DNA of 64,000 nt, taken from Tachypleus tridentatus (taxonomy: Eukaryota; Arthropoda; Merostomata; Xiphosura; Limulidae). Each line of letters starts with the position of its first letter. Position 1 is the first letter of the stretch. This document shows positions 36,401-46,072 of the stretch, piece after piece. The notes beneath the pieces are model-generated. The model saw only the letters and a program-made list of their open reading frames with translations, ran no database searches and was not told where the DNA came from. The position numbers were made by a program, and so were the translations under genes. The DNA is taken from assembly GCF_004210375.1 (NCBI RefSeq), contig NC_134837.1, positions 19,539,586 to 19,603,585 of the forward strand, written 5' to 3'.

Positions 36401-36658
36401 TATTACGTGACTTATTATAATTTATTTCGGACGAGTCTCTGATTTATTATGATACATATATTAAAGTATTACTATTTCAAATAACCAGAAATTTAAATTT
36501 GAATTTAGAAGTTAATTAAATGTTAGTATGTATCGTCAAGTTTATGGTATTTACCAAAAAGATTGACACACATAATTTTCTTTCTTAACAGAAATATATT
36601 TTAGCATATAAACAAAACGTTGGTACTACAATAAATGTACAACAGTAAATTTGTTACA
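36401..36658 (-). repeat. 5' LTR, internally deleted (258 bp)
   Basis: Matches both ends of the 823-bp partner (tttatggtatttRcca, aaatgtacaacagtaaattt) but lacks about 570 bp from its centre; the join is at acaaaacg. The sequence catta occurs next to both outer LTR ends (32982 and 36661), a possible target duplication offset by two bases. Confidence 0.75.
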
Positions 36659-37420
36659 ATCATTAATTTACTCATGGTGTGAATTCAAAACAGAAGGTTT
36701 GGCATTGTAGGATTGTGATTGAGAGATGTTCCCGATGATGTTAGAGAATATAAAAATATACTGTTTAACCCTATAATTACTTATAGCATCCATATGAATT
36801 CCAAACACTTATAAAACTACTGTTTAAAGTTCAAATCGTTTGTGGGTCTAAAGAGAAAGAAATGTATATTATTCAGTGCACTGTTGTCCGATGAAGGCTC
36901 TGGTGAAGAAGTCGAAAGTTCATAATAAAAGGAAACCCTCGTATAGTTTTTATTGATTTTATAATACAAAGCTATATAACAGACCATTTATGTTCTGTTC
37001 ATCGCGGGAAATCGAATTCTGGATTTTATGGTGCAAGTCTACAACATTACTTCTGATCCAACAAGAAACATCTTTTGCTTAACATCAAATCAATTATTTG
37101 ATTATTTTTAGGAGATAAATTTTCTAACTGTTGAACACAAAATACAAGTCGTATAAATGCATGATTTATATTTAGTCCAAAGAAACCAAGCGAAAAATAA
37201 GGGACCAGAAATGTTATTGGATAAGTGAGGTAAAAAAGATAATAGATTAGCCTCAATTAAATGTTGTTTACTTTGGATTTTGTATTTAGTTACTTAATTT
37301 TGAACTAAAATCTTATTATAGGTATTTGTTTAATATTTTTATGTAATATATAACTCTACATTCAAGTTATTTATATGTTGTTAGAAATAGCAAAACCCAT
37401 AACTTTTTTTTTTTCAAAAT
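36659..37420. other. Intergenic sequence 3' of SELENOM
   Basis: AT-rich; no gene or repeat recognised. Confidence 0.5.
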
Positions 37421-37423
37421 AAC

Positions 37424-37429
37424 TTTATT
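37424..37429 (-). terminator. SELENOM: Candidate SELENOM polyadenylation signal
   Basis: AATAAA on the - strand about 100 nt beyond the SECIS hairpin, well placed to end the SELENOM 3' UTR. Confidence 0.5.
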
Positions 37430-37530
37430 TCTAGAGTTGTATATTACTGAAACAACAATATTAAACTTCTTTAGTTCTACATTACGTCTTAAAATCTTAA
37501 TCATAATAATTTCAAATGTACTACACTTTC

Positions 37531-37596
37531 TGTTATGACAAAATATCTACTGCTGACAGTAATGTTTTTAATCAGCAGTTTCATAAGTTCACAACA
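37531..37596 (-). promoter_or_regulatory. SELENOM: SECIS element in SELENOM 3' UTR
   Basis: Read on the - strand: lower stem TGTTGTGA pairing with TCATAACA (one G-U), internal loop, the core ATGA at 37584-37581, upper stem ACTGCTGA pairing perfectly with TCAGCAGT, apical loop with an A run at 37569-37565, and the opposing GA at 37547-37546. The spacing from ATGA to the apical As is 11 nt, as expected for SECIS hairpins. It lies about 1.07 kb after the stop codon and would recruit SBP2 and the Sec elongation factor to recode TGA. Confidence 0.85.
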
Positions 37597-38652
37597 AAAA
37601 GACAACTCAGAGATTAACTATGCCGTAAACTACAGTACAGAACTTAAAAACACTGTTATGCATTGTAACTGTAAGGTCCATTGCATAACTGTAAACATAC
37701 AAAGTGCATAGATCTTCTTAGGGTTAGCAGACTTGATAAAATCTTAAAAGTGTACCACGGAATATGATAATTATTTTTCAAATTTCTGTTTCTTAATTAT
37801 ATTCTAGTTTTTCTCTTACTAAACTGCACCATTTAAGCAATTATTTTTTTAACATTAGTTACTTTTAAGTTGTAAACATTATTACCCAATAAAGGAATTA
37901 AACAGTTCTCAACTAACGACACGCATTACTAAATACCAAACGACCAAGTATTGCATTGCGCTGTAAATATTTCGCAATGACTTTTCACCAGGAACTCACT
38001 TCATATTTAAATAATTCTGTCACGTTGTTAAATAATATATGCTTCAACAAAGGAATCAGTACTACAATAGATTACATTAGGCTGGAGAATAATATATGCT
38101 TTATCAGAAGCTCAGTATCTGACCGATTCTTTTAAGCCGAATAATATTAATTGTAATACCAAGTGATTCCCCGACGAAGCTCTTGTGGTGAAATCCTATT
38201 ATTGTTAATAAAACAATCTGACGTACTCGGTCGTTTTATATTTAATGAAGTAGTTTTTAATATCTTCTACTCTCTAGTCGACTCAGATACTAAAAATAAA
38301 GATTAAATGTACTCTTACTATTATAGACAAGTTGTTAAAACTCGATTATAACATTTTGTTCAACCGACAATGAATAAATTCAATTTCAGTATATTTGACA
38401 GTAAGATAGTATGTGGAAAAAATTAGAACTGCTAATCTTTAAACGTGTATAAATATATATAAATGGTACATTTTTATTTGTAGTTTAAACAGAATTTCTA
38501 TGCAAGTATAGAAAGTCTTTAATATCTTTCTTTTAAGATTTGAAGAATGAGCAATTTGCATTAATAATTATAGCTGAATAAAAAATACGTTTTACCAAGA
38601 AAATAACAATCAATTTTAATAAAAATCTATTCAGTATCTGTTTTTAAGCTTC

Positions 38653-38790
38653 TTAAAGTTCGTTTCTATTATAGGGTGCATCTTGGTATTCAGAAGGGAC
38701 TTCATCCTTGTCTGATTTCTTGCGATAGAATCCACGGTCAACTAAAAGTTTTCTACACTCCTTTCGACTCATGCCACTAATATCAATTCT
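38653..38790 (-). CDS. SELENOM: SELENOM exon 4 (C-terminus)
   Basis: Acceptor aatttgttag. It encodes RIDISGMSRKECRKLLVDRG, then FYRKKSDKDEVPSEYQDAPY and NRNEL before TAA. The GFYRK and VP.EY segments are typical of SELENOM C-termini. Confidence 0.93.
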   Translation of the reverse strand, partial: RIDISGMSRKECRKLLVDRGFYRKKSDKDEVPSEYQDAPYNRNEL

Positions 38791-41700
38791 CTAACAAATT
38801 AAACATTTCGATTACTGTCCAATCCTATCATTTCCAAAGGAACTATGGACAAAATATCATAACAAATAACGATTGTAATCAAGAGAAATACTAATATTTA
38901 TCTACGTAAGTATAAAATATAAATTAAATCCATATATATATATATAACTATTTATAAAAACAGGTACATTAACTTAGAAATTAAAAATATCAATTAGTTT
39001 GAATAAAGATTAATTCAATATTATTTTTTAAATTTTCTTAAGGTTCTTTTCTTTATAAGGTGCACCTTGGAATTTAATATATATATTAAATCCATATATA
39101 TATATAACTATTTATAAAAACAGGTACATTAACTTAGAAATTAAAAATATCAATTAGTTTGAATAAAGATTAATTCAATATTATTTTTTAAATTTTCTTA
39201 AGGTTCTTTTCTTTATAAGGTGCACCTTGGAATTTAGAAGGTAACAGTGTTTCTCACCAAACAACCTCAGATCATAAAAAACTGCAGCAAAAATATAAGA
39301 ACAAACAACTTATTTACTTTTTGCTTTACATTTTATCTTGAAAATAAAAAGCAAACAAATTGAGAAATTAATTCTCAAAGTAACAAACGAAATACATATT
39401 TTACTTTCTTAGTGTAATTTTTAATTATTTTTAAATTTATATTTCATTGCTTCTTACATGTGTGTCTTTTACTGATATGTAGTGACTAGTGTTTCTTGCT
39501 ATTTTACATCTAACCTTATAATTACCAGAACATGTCAACTTCATTGTTTTATTTGATGAAAAGGTTATTCTTACCTCAATCTCCTGACCTGCTTTATTTA
39601 TGAAAATCAACTCAGGTGGTGCTCCTGGCACCTTTTTGAAGTTTACATTATGACTAGGGATGGCTTAGGAAATTTTCTTGTGTAAAACATGTAAAAAAAA
39701 AACTTTTCTTTATATTATTATATATTAAAACATTTTATTTAATGGACAAACATCTCAAGACCAAAACATGTTTTATAAGACATACGAAGAAAACATACTA
39801 CATATGCCATGAATTTATAAGGATATTTATCTTTCACTCGTGTTTGTAAGCCTACAGAACACAGGTACGTTTTATTCATGTTGACTTTATGCACTTTTTA
39901 AACAAATAAAACTGAAAAATTATCGTTAGAATTTGTACGTTATGTATTCTTTTTGGAAATGTTATTTAAAGTTTTTTAGTGACAAAGGATACAACAATGG
40001 AATGTCATCATAAATAAATTTCTTCACTTCTGGGAGTTGATTTAAACGTCATCCTCCACAGCTCTGGAGCAGAAGACAGTTTTCTCATTTAAATACATAT
40101 CTTCTAACTACGAAGTTATAATACAGTAAACCATAAGAGAGTTTGGTCAAGTTTTTGATTACCAATGAGCAAATTCTGTATTAAAACTTTAATATTTTTG
40201 TTTTTTACAATATGTGTCAACGAACAGTCAGTACTCACTTCCCCAGAGTAAATCTAAACACAGTAATATACACCAATAAGTTTTTTTTTTTCAGTATATT
40301 AATTTGTTTAACCAAGTTTTGGAAGAAGCTAATTTTTAAAATTTCTTTCCAGAAATAATGCTAAGAGATAAAACCACAGCATCCTTTACCAATTACACTA
40401 TGTAACACAAATTGTGTTCCTGGATAGTATGTGTTATTTCTACTTCTTTATGTTGTAAAAGTATAGAAAATGGCCATTATTCTCTTCAAACTTTGCTTCT
40501 GTGACCTGGATAATGAAATTTATAAACTAACCTATTTTCTGGGTAAAAACGGGCAAATTTGCACATTTTCATTTACATAAGGTCTTAATAGAACAACATA
40601 TGAATCAAGATTTACATGTTTAGAAGTGAGTAATTTTTCGAAATTTGCGACTGTAATGTAAATCACATTCTTGTATCAGTCCCCAAATAGTTTCTTCCAT
40701 AATATTTTCGTTATTCGCTCCCAGGTCACAAAAACAAAGTTTGAAGAGAAAAACAGGTCTTTTCCATTTACTTTAAGCATAAGCAATTGAAAAATCACAC
40801 TTTCTGCCCCAAAACAAGAAAAAGTAAAAATTTTGTTACATAGTGTAATTTACAGGTTGATAGTAATAAAATTGTATAATACTATTTAGTTTTTCTGTGT
40901 TATGGCCGACAACTTTTCAACAATACCATAATTCATAAAAGAAAAAAAAACAAAAAAAAAACTTCAACCTAGGGCCTGGGTTGCGTGACAGGCAAACCTG
41001 AACAGAAGAATAGAAAGGCTTCTAAATTAAAATAGTTTTACCAAGAAATAAATTTGCTGATGTCGTTGAAGTTTTACGATACAATCTCTTTTGTTATTTT
41101 GTCGGTAATTAAGCGCATCTGCTGCGGGTAGCTAACAAAAAAACGAGTAGGAGCTTTCACTTATATTCCTTTTGCAAAATAAATCTCTAATTTGTGTAAA
41201 AAGCACGCGAAATAAAATTTATTCGAGTATCAAATTCACAACCATGTAACTAGAAATTTCAGCACATAGTGGAAACGATGTTAGGCTCGGCATGACCAGG
41301 TGGTTAAGGCACTCGAATCGTAATCTGAGGGTCGCGGGTTCGAATCCCAGTCACACCAAACATGCTCGCCCTTTCAGCCGAGGGGACGTTATAATGTGAC
41401 AGTCAATCCCACTATTGGAAAAAGAGTAGTCCAAGAGATGGCGGTGGGTGGTGATGACTAGCTGCCTTCCTTTTAGTTTTAGACTGCTAAATTAAGAACG
41501 GTTAGCGCAGATAGCCCTCGTGTAGCTATGCGCGAAATTCAAAACAAAACAAACCAAACTGAAACTAGACCACAGAGATATATAAGTAGAAAAATAAGTA
41601 GATATAGATATATAAGATATATATATATATACATGTATAAGTAGATATATATAGATATATAAGTAGAGATATAAGATATATATATATATAAGTCGATATA

Positions 41701-43168
41701 TAAGTAGAGATATTAGATATATATATTAGGTTGAGGAATAATTCGTGAGCGTTTTTAAATAATTTCATTCAAGCATTACATGCAAGACTATACAATACTT
41801 CAATGCATGAACACATTACACCCAAAACATTTATTATGATACTTTATTTCATGTAATACCTAGGTATATAGTATGCATTGTTTTAAACGAAATTGCAAGA
41901 AATTAAATGCGAAAAGCAAATGGTGTCGAAAATGCTCGATTTTGTCCACTTGACATTCCATTTAATGAGCTGAAAATGAAAGCAAAAATTAAAGACATAT
42001 GAAAATCAAACACACCATCTATTAGAGCAAAAATTTATCTACCAAATGACATGAAATATTTTGCGAAAGCGTTTCATTTATGAATATACTTTTTTAACTT
42101 GAAAAAACGCTCACGAATTATTCCTCAACCCAATATATATATAAGTCGATATATAAGTATATATATACATGTAGGGCGCAATCTTGACAGCGTACTTTTC
42201 TTTTTTCTTAAAAAAAAAGCAAATAAAAACTTATTGTAACTAAATTGTTTTTAAATTTGTAAAAACATGCAATATAAATACAAAGAGACAATCGAAACAG
42301 TAACAACTCAAAAATGGTCAAATAATAGACGAAATAATAATATGGCTTATAGCAAGTACTAGTTTTATCTATCACAATATAGGAAAAATGAAACAAAAAA
42401 GAGACAACTTTTTAAAACGTAGATGCTATTCTCTCAATTATATATGTAAAAACGGCTGGTATGGGCAGAGAAAACTCTAAGTAGAGAAGCAAACAACATG
42501 CCAGCAGTTTTTACATATATGTTTTTTATCTAGAAATGGGTTTCTCATCATCACGGATTATTATTCTCTCAATTCAGTCATCAGAGGGTCGCGGGTTCAA
42601 ATCCCAGTCACACTAAACATGCTCGCCCTTTCAGCCGAAGGGACGTTATAATATGACAGTCAATCCCACTATTGGTAAAAGAGTAGTCCAAGAATTGGCG
42701 GTGGGTGGTGATGACTAGCTGCCTTCCCTCTAGTCTTACACTGATAAATTAGAGACAACTAGCGCAGATAGCCCTCGTGTAGCTTTGCACGAAATTCAAA
42801 ACAAACCAAACTCTCAATTCATTCTGAGACTAGACATTATAAAAAAACGAAGAGACATTTATAAGAACAAATACAAAACTACTGCTTTTAAAATATATAT
42901 TTTAATAAACCATTGCTATAACGTTTTGTAATTATTCCAGAAACCCTTACTTCTTACGACAAGCTACTGTACTAAACTGGTATAGAGTCAGTAAAATTAC
43001 TTCTAATATTAACTTCTAAATCTAGTAACAATATATTTCAAACTTTATAGTCTAAGTACGCACCTCTATTTTTGCACTAGCTACTCTTTTATCAACTACA
43101 CTCTCTTCAAAGAGTGCAAAACCATTGAGACAAGAGAATAATAATAGGACAACATTTATACTACGCAT
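38653..43168 (-). CDS. SELENOM: Selenoprotein M (four exons, TGA = Sec)
   Basis: ER thioredoxin-fold oxidoreductase. Exons on the - strand: 43168-43064, 40063-39993, 39653-39575, 38790-38653; all junctions are GT/AG and in phase, giving about 130 residues. Residues 1-18 form a signal peptide (MRSINVVLLLFSCLNGFA). ASAKIE then SCGGU gives the redox motif, with Sec encoded by TGA at 40051-40049 (residue 40). It continues RLNQLPEVKKFIYDDIPL, HNVNFKKVPGAPPELIFINK, ISGMSRKECRKLLVDRGFYR and ends RNEL, similar to KDEL-type ER retention signals. The Sec TGA, the conserved sequence beyond it and the SECIS downstream support a functional selenoprotein rather than a nonsense mutation. Confidence 0.93.
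38923..39236. repeat. 160-bp tandem duplication carrying exon-4-like sequence
   Basis: Two virtually identical copies (period 160 bp; markers caggtacattaacttagaaa at 38961 and 39121) in SELENOM intron 3. Each ends with a stretch whose - strand reads FQGAPYKEKNL, parallel to YQDAPYNRNEL at the end of exon 4, and with similar flanking DNA. The upper copy is preceded by LLPSK, parallel to EVPSE. This looks like an old partial duplication of the terminal exon, later duplicated again. Confidence 0.8.
39575..39653 (-). CDS. SELENOM: SELENOM exon 3
   Basis: Acceptor catccctag, donor GTAAGA. It encodes HNVNFKKVPGAPPELIFINK then AGQEIE. The VPGA.PEL motif is characteristic of the family. Confidence 0.93.
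39993..40063 (-). CDS. SELENOM: SELENOM exon 2 with the selenocysteine codon
   Basis: Acceptor ctgctccag, donor GTATCC. It encodes SCGGU then RLNQLPEVKKFIYDDIPL; the TGA is fifth in the exon. Too short to appear as an ordinary ORF because of the TGA. Confidence 0.92.
40064..41280 (-). other. SELENOM intron 1, proximal part
   Basis: AT-rich intron; no further exon or transposon recognised. Confidence 0.5.
41284..41562 (+). mobile_element. SINE-A copy
   Basis: ggctcggcatgaccaggtgg head, ggttcgaatcc B box and the usual body and tail (aaaacaaaacaaaccaaac). It is antisense to SELENOM within intron 1. Confidence 0.95.
41577..41725. repeat. TATA-rich simple repeat
   Basis: Imperfect (ata)/(agatatataagt)n tract. 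It provides the TA target for the adjacent mariner-like insertion and resumes at 42134-42170. Confidence 0.9.
41726..42133. mobile_element. Mariner-type MITE, 408 bp
   Basis: Terminal inverted repeats of about 31 bp: TTAGGTTGAGGAATAATTCG continuing TGAGCGTTTTT at the left, and TTGGGTTGAGGAATAATTCG continuing the same way at the right (reverse complement). Flanked by TA on both sides. TTRGGTTG starts are common in mariner TIRs. No transposase ORF, so non-autonomous. Confidence 0.85.
42577..42810 (+). mobile_element. 5'-truncated SINE-A copy with 11-bp target duplication
   Basis: Flanked by ctctcaattca at 42566-42576 and 42811-42821. It begins inside the anticodon arm (gtcatcagagggtcgcgggt), so the A box is missing while B box, body and tail are intact. 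Confidence 0.95.
43064..43168 (-). CDS. SELENOM: SELENOM exon 1 with signal peptide
   Basis: ATG at 43168, donor GTGCGT. 35 codons: hydrophobic signal MRSINVVLLLFSCLNGFA, then LFEESVVDKRVASAKIE leading into the CGGU motif. The upstream in-frame sequence (43370-43170) closes with TAG just before this ATG, so the start is well defined. Confidence 0.9.
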
Positions 43169-43311
43169 TTTACTTTCTGCGGTCTAAATCGTAGAAGTTT
43201 TGCCTGTTACCTCTAGCCAACACAAACTTCGTATACCACCTCAGACAACGGTGGTAATTTGTTCCTGATTCGATAACAAATCCATGATTTGACCCTCGTG
43301 AAGCGGAACAT

Positions 43312-43332
43312 TTAACGCCATCTATCGATAGA
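43312..43332 (-). promoter_or_regulatory. Candidate SELENOM promoter motifs (DRE- and YY1-like)
   Basis: TATCGATA at 43323-43330 is the palindromic DRE/DREF site known from arthropod housekeeping promoters. It overlaps AGATGGCG on the - strand (43323-43316), a YY1/pho-type core often seen at housekeeping transcription starts. The pair lies about 150 nt upstream of the ATG. Position and sense fit, but motif matches alone are weak evidence. Confidence 0.4.
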
Positions 43333-43379
43333 AAATAAGCTTTGCGGATCTCCGTTAAAACGTTTTTCATCTACAAGAG

Positions 43380-43865
43380 AATTGTTGTTTTAATCACTTT
43401 GAATATACGTTTATTAACGTTTTATCAACCACTCTTACATTGGAAGTACCACAAATACAATTATCATCGTGAAATAATGTAAATTAGATTTGCCTTTGGT
43501 TTTTAATTGTTCTTAAACTACACAATGTGTAAAGTTTAATTTGAAGGAAAAATATAATTTAACAACAACAATAAAAACCTGTTACACAAACAATTTAAGA
43601 AATTGAAAGCGTTCGAATAAAGTGTTATTTTTTGTAATGCTGTAATAACTGAAAGCAGTGATTCTTATCTTGCTCTAAGATATTGATTAAAGTTACTTGA
43701 ACCAATGTAGAATGTATTTTATATTACGACAAATTTTGATGGTGAAAACCAATTTTCCAAATAACTTTCAGTAACAGCTGCTTGGTGTGAACATACGTGG
43801 AGTGCATGTAAACATGATACAACTCTAAACAACGTAAATGCTACATAGAACGTTTGTGAGTTTTG
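43380..43865. other. Intergenic sequence upstream of SELENOM
   Basis: No gene or repeat recognised. Confidence 0.45.
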
Positions 43866-43976
43866 TTATAGCAATGCCACATTAGGCTATCTGCTGTGTC
43901 TACCGAAGGGAATCGAACTGCTGATATTAGCGTTGTAAATCCGAAGACTTATCACTGTCACGTTGGGAGACAACAT
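43866..43976 (-). mobile_element. SINE-B copy
   Basis: Reverse orientation: ttataRcaatgccacattag, gctatctgctgtgtctaccg, gggaatcgaact (B box complement), cacgttgggagac head. Confidence 0.75.
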
Positions 43977-44483
43977 AAAACAGGATTCATTTCGTAGCCC
44001 GACTGGCTTGCTAACTTTATTGGTATAGCCTTGAATGAACAGGAAATTAGAGTTAAGGAAATATAGGTGTAGTTAGACTGAAACTTGTTATACATGAAAA
44101 CTATTACTAACTTTGTAACGGTTCTTTTTACAGTTACATTCACGCACATGTTATCAGATGGATGCCCGACGTAAATATGAAAGACACAGACTGAAATTTC
44201 AAGGATACTTTAACTCAAACCAAACTACGTTACAGAGGTGGAATGTTCGCTGAACCAAGGTTGCTGACATTGTAAAAAAATGTCGATTTCGGAGCAGTGT
44301 CCACGGAAATAAATCGTTTTGTATTTCATAAAAGTAAAGTGAAAGAAAATGAGATTTGTGTGTTGTGTGTGTATAAACAACAACTTAAAAGTGCGCGTTC
44401 TGCTGTTTATCTATCCTAACGTACTTTAAATATAACTAAAATTCTCAGTTATAATTCCAACGACACCCTGCACTGGATTATTT

Positions 44484-44759
44484 GGTTTGGTTTGTTTTGA
44501 ATTTCGCGCAAAGCTACACAAGGGCTATCTGCGCTAGCCGTCCCTAATTTAGCAGTGTAAGACTAGAGGGAAGGCAGCTAGTCATCACAACCGACCGCCA
44601 ACTCTTGGGTTACACTTTTACCAACGAATAGCGGGATTGACCGTTACATTATAACGTCCCCACGACTGAAATGGCGAGCATGTTTGATGAGACGGGGATT
44701 CAAACCCGCGACAGTCGGATTACAAGTCGAGTAGTTTAACCACTTGGCCATGCCGGGGC
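44484..44759 (-). mobile_element. SINE-A copy with 11-bp target duplication
   Basis: Flanked by ctggattattt at 44473-44483 and 44760-44770. Reverse-orientation full copy, from ggtttggtttgttttgaatt to gccatgccgggg. Confidence 0.96.
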
Positions 44760-44770
44760 CTGGATTATTT

Positions 44771-45357
44771 ACGTTTTTTCTTTATAATAGCAGTTCCACA
44801 ACACATTGAAGTGATTCTAAAGATTGATATTACTATAAGTTTTACATTATTATATATTTTTCTTCGTTTTCTTCTCTCTCTTTTCGTTATCATGAAGTAA
44901 CATACTCCTATCTTATTATCTTTTGTATGTAGAATAGACGAGTTATAAAATATTCAGATGGTCCACCTTTAGAGGGAAGTCGAGCTTTAAAAGCAGTTTC
45001 CGTTTTCAAACGGATTTTTTATTGGTTTGAGGGGAAGGGTTAAAGCTCCCTGTAGTTTTTATCTTTGGTTGTTCTTCTAGTATTTTCGAGTACTCTTTGA
45101 TTTACCCACAGAAAGAGTGGTACTACGCTACATATTTGGTTGCTGTTGTGGTATTCACTTTATTTTTTTTTACATTACGTGTAAGAAAAGTGTCATACCG
45201 TCTCGTCTTTGGTTGTTGCAGTGTTATTCAAAATTGCTTTGATTTATTTTACAGGTAAGAGCAGCAACAAAATAATGAAAGATATAGTAGTAAAAACTGT
45301 ATGAAGTAGAAACCAATTATTGTTTTAACTGAGTTGCTAAAGAAGACGTGTGTGTGT
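44771..45357. other. Intergenic sequence
   Basis: T-rich; no recognised gene or repeat. Confidence 0.5.
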
Positions 45358-45468
45358 TTTCGTATAGCATAGCCACATCAGACTATCTGCTAAGCTCACC
45401 GAGGGTAATTGAACCCCTGATTTTAGGGTTGTAAATCCGGAGACATACTGCTGTACTAGCGAGGAGAT
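45358..45468 (-). mobile_element. SINE-B copy
   Basis: catagccacatcagactatc, tgctaagctcaccgagggta, ttgaacccctgatttt (B box complement), ctgtactagcgaggaga head. Confidence 0.75.
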
Positions 45469-45848
45469 GCTAAAAAAATGAACTAACCATAAAGTAAAAT
45501 ATAGTGAAAAGTAATATTTATTTACTCAGAATTTTTGGCCAACATGTTCGTAAATTTTATAACAAATAAGAACACGAAACACAAATATACGCAGCACTAT
45601 CAAACTGAGAAATGCGTGTTATATTAAACATGTACATATGAAATTTGTACAAGTAAAGAAAATCCTTTTCAAATTATAAAGTAAATATATTGATGTCTAA
45701 CATTATTATTTATTATTATTTATGCCTCTCGATTTCATGAAGGAACATAGGGCCGCAATCTCTTGCGGATTCATTAATAGGCTGGTTTTTTAAGTGAGTG
45801 GATTGCTAGCCTACCGCACAACCCCCAATCAGGAGGAGAAACCTTAGC

Positions 45849-46072
45849 CGTCCCTAATTTTGCAGTGTCAGACTAGAGGGAAGGCAGCTAGTCATCATCA
45901 CCCACCGCCAAATCTTGGGCTACTCTTTAACCAATGAATAGTGGGATTAACCGTACATTATAACGCCCCCACGGCTGAAAGGGCAAGCATGTTTAGCGCG
46001 ACTGGGATGCGAACCCGCGACCCTCGGATTACGAGTCGCACGCCTTAACACGCTTGGCCATGCCAGGCCTTT
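45849..46072 (-). mobile_element. SINE-A copy lacking the tail
   Basis: Reverse-orientation copy starting tagccgtccctaattttgca and ending ccatgccaggcc; the 3' tail seen in other copies is missing. Confidence 0.93.

Larger units (their letters stand above)
32987..36658 (-). mobile_element. Deleted Ty3/gypsy LTR retrotransposon (Gmr1-like domain order)
   Basis: LTRs at 32987-33809 and 36401-36658 enclose a - strand interior. Next to the right (5') LTR, the strand reads ttgggggctcgtgtcc, like a tRNA-Pro-type primer binding site. Next to the left (3') LTR is a purine-rich aaggaggaga tract. Gag, zinc knuckle, protease and the integrase zinc domain are recognisable. Reverse transcriptase, RNase H and the integrase core are absent. 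In known Gmr1-like elements integrase precedes RT, which fits protease running straight into the integrase N-terminus here. Confidence 0.8.

Noticed and set aside
40049..40051. TGA in SELENOM exon 2 as a nonsense mutation
   Set aside because: It falls exactly at the Sec position of CGGU, sequence beyond it is conserved, and a SECIS hairpin follows.
41565..41768. 67-codon Tyr/Ile-rich ORF
   Set aside because: Translation of a TATA-rich microsatellite.
43170..43370. 66-codon - strand ORF upstream of SELENOM as an N-terminal extension
   Set aside because: It ends in a stop just before the SELENOM ATG; the signal peptide starts at 43168, and the region fits a 5' UTR or promoter.
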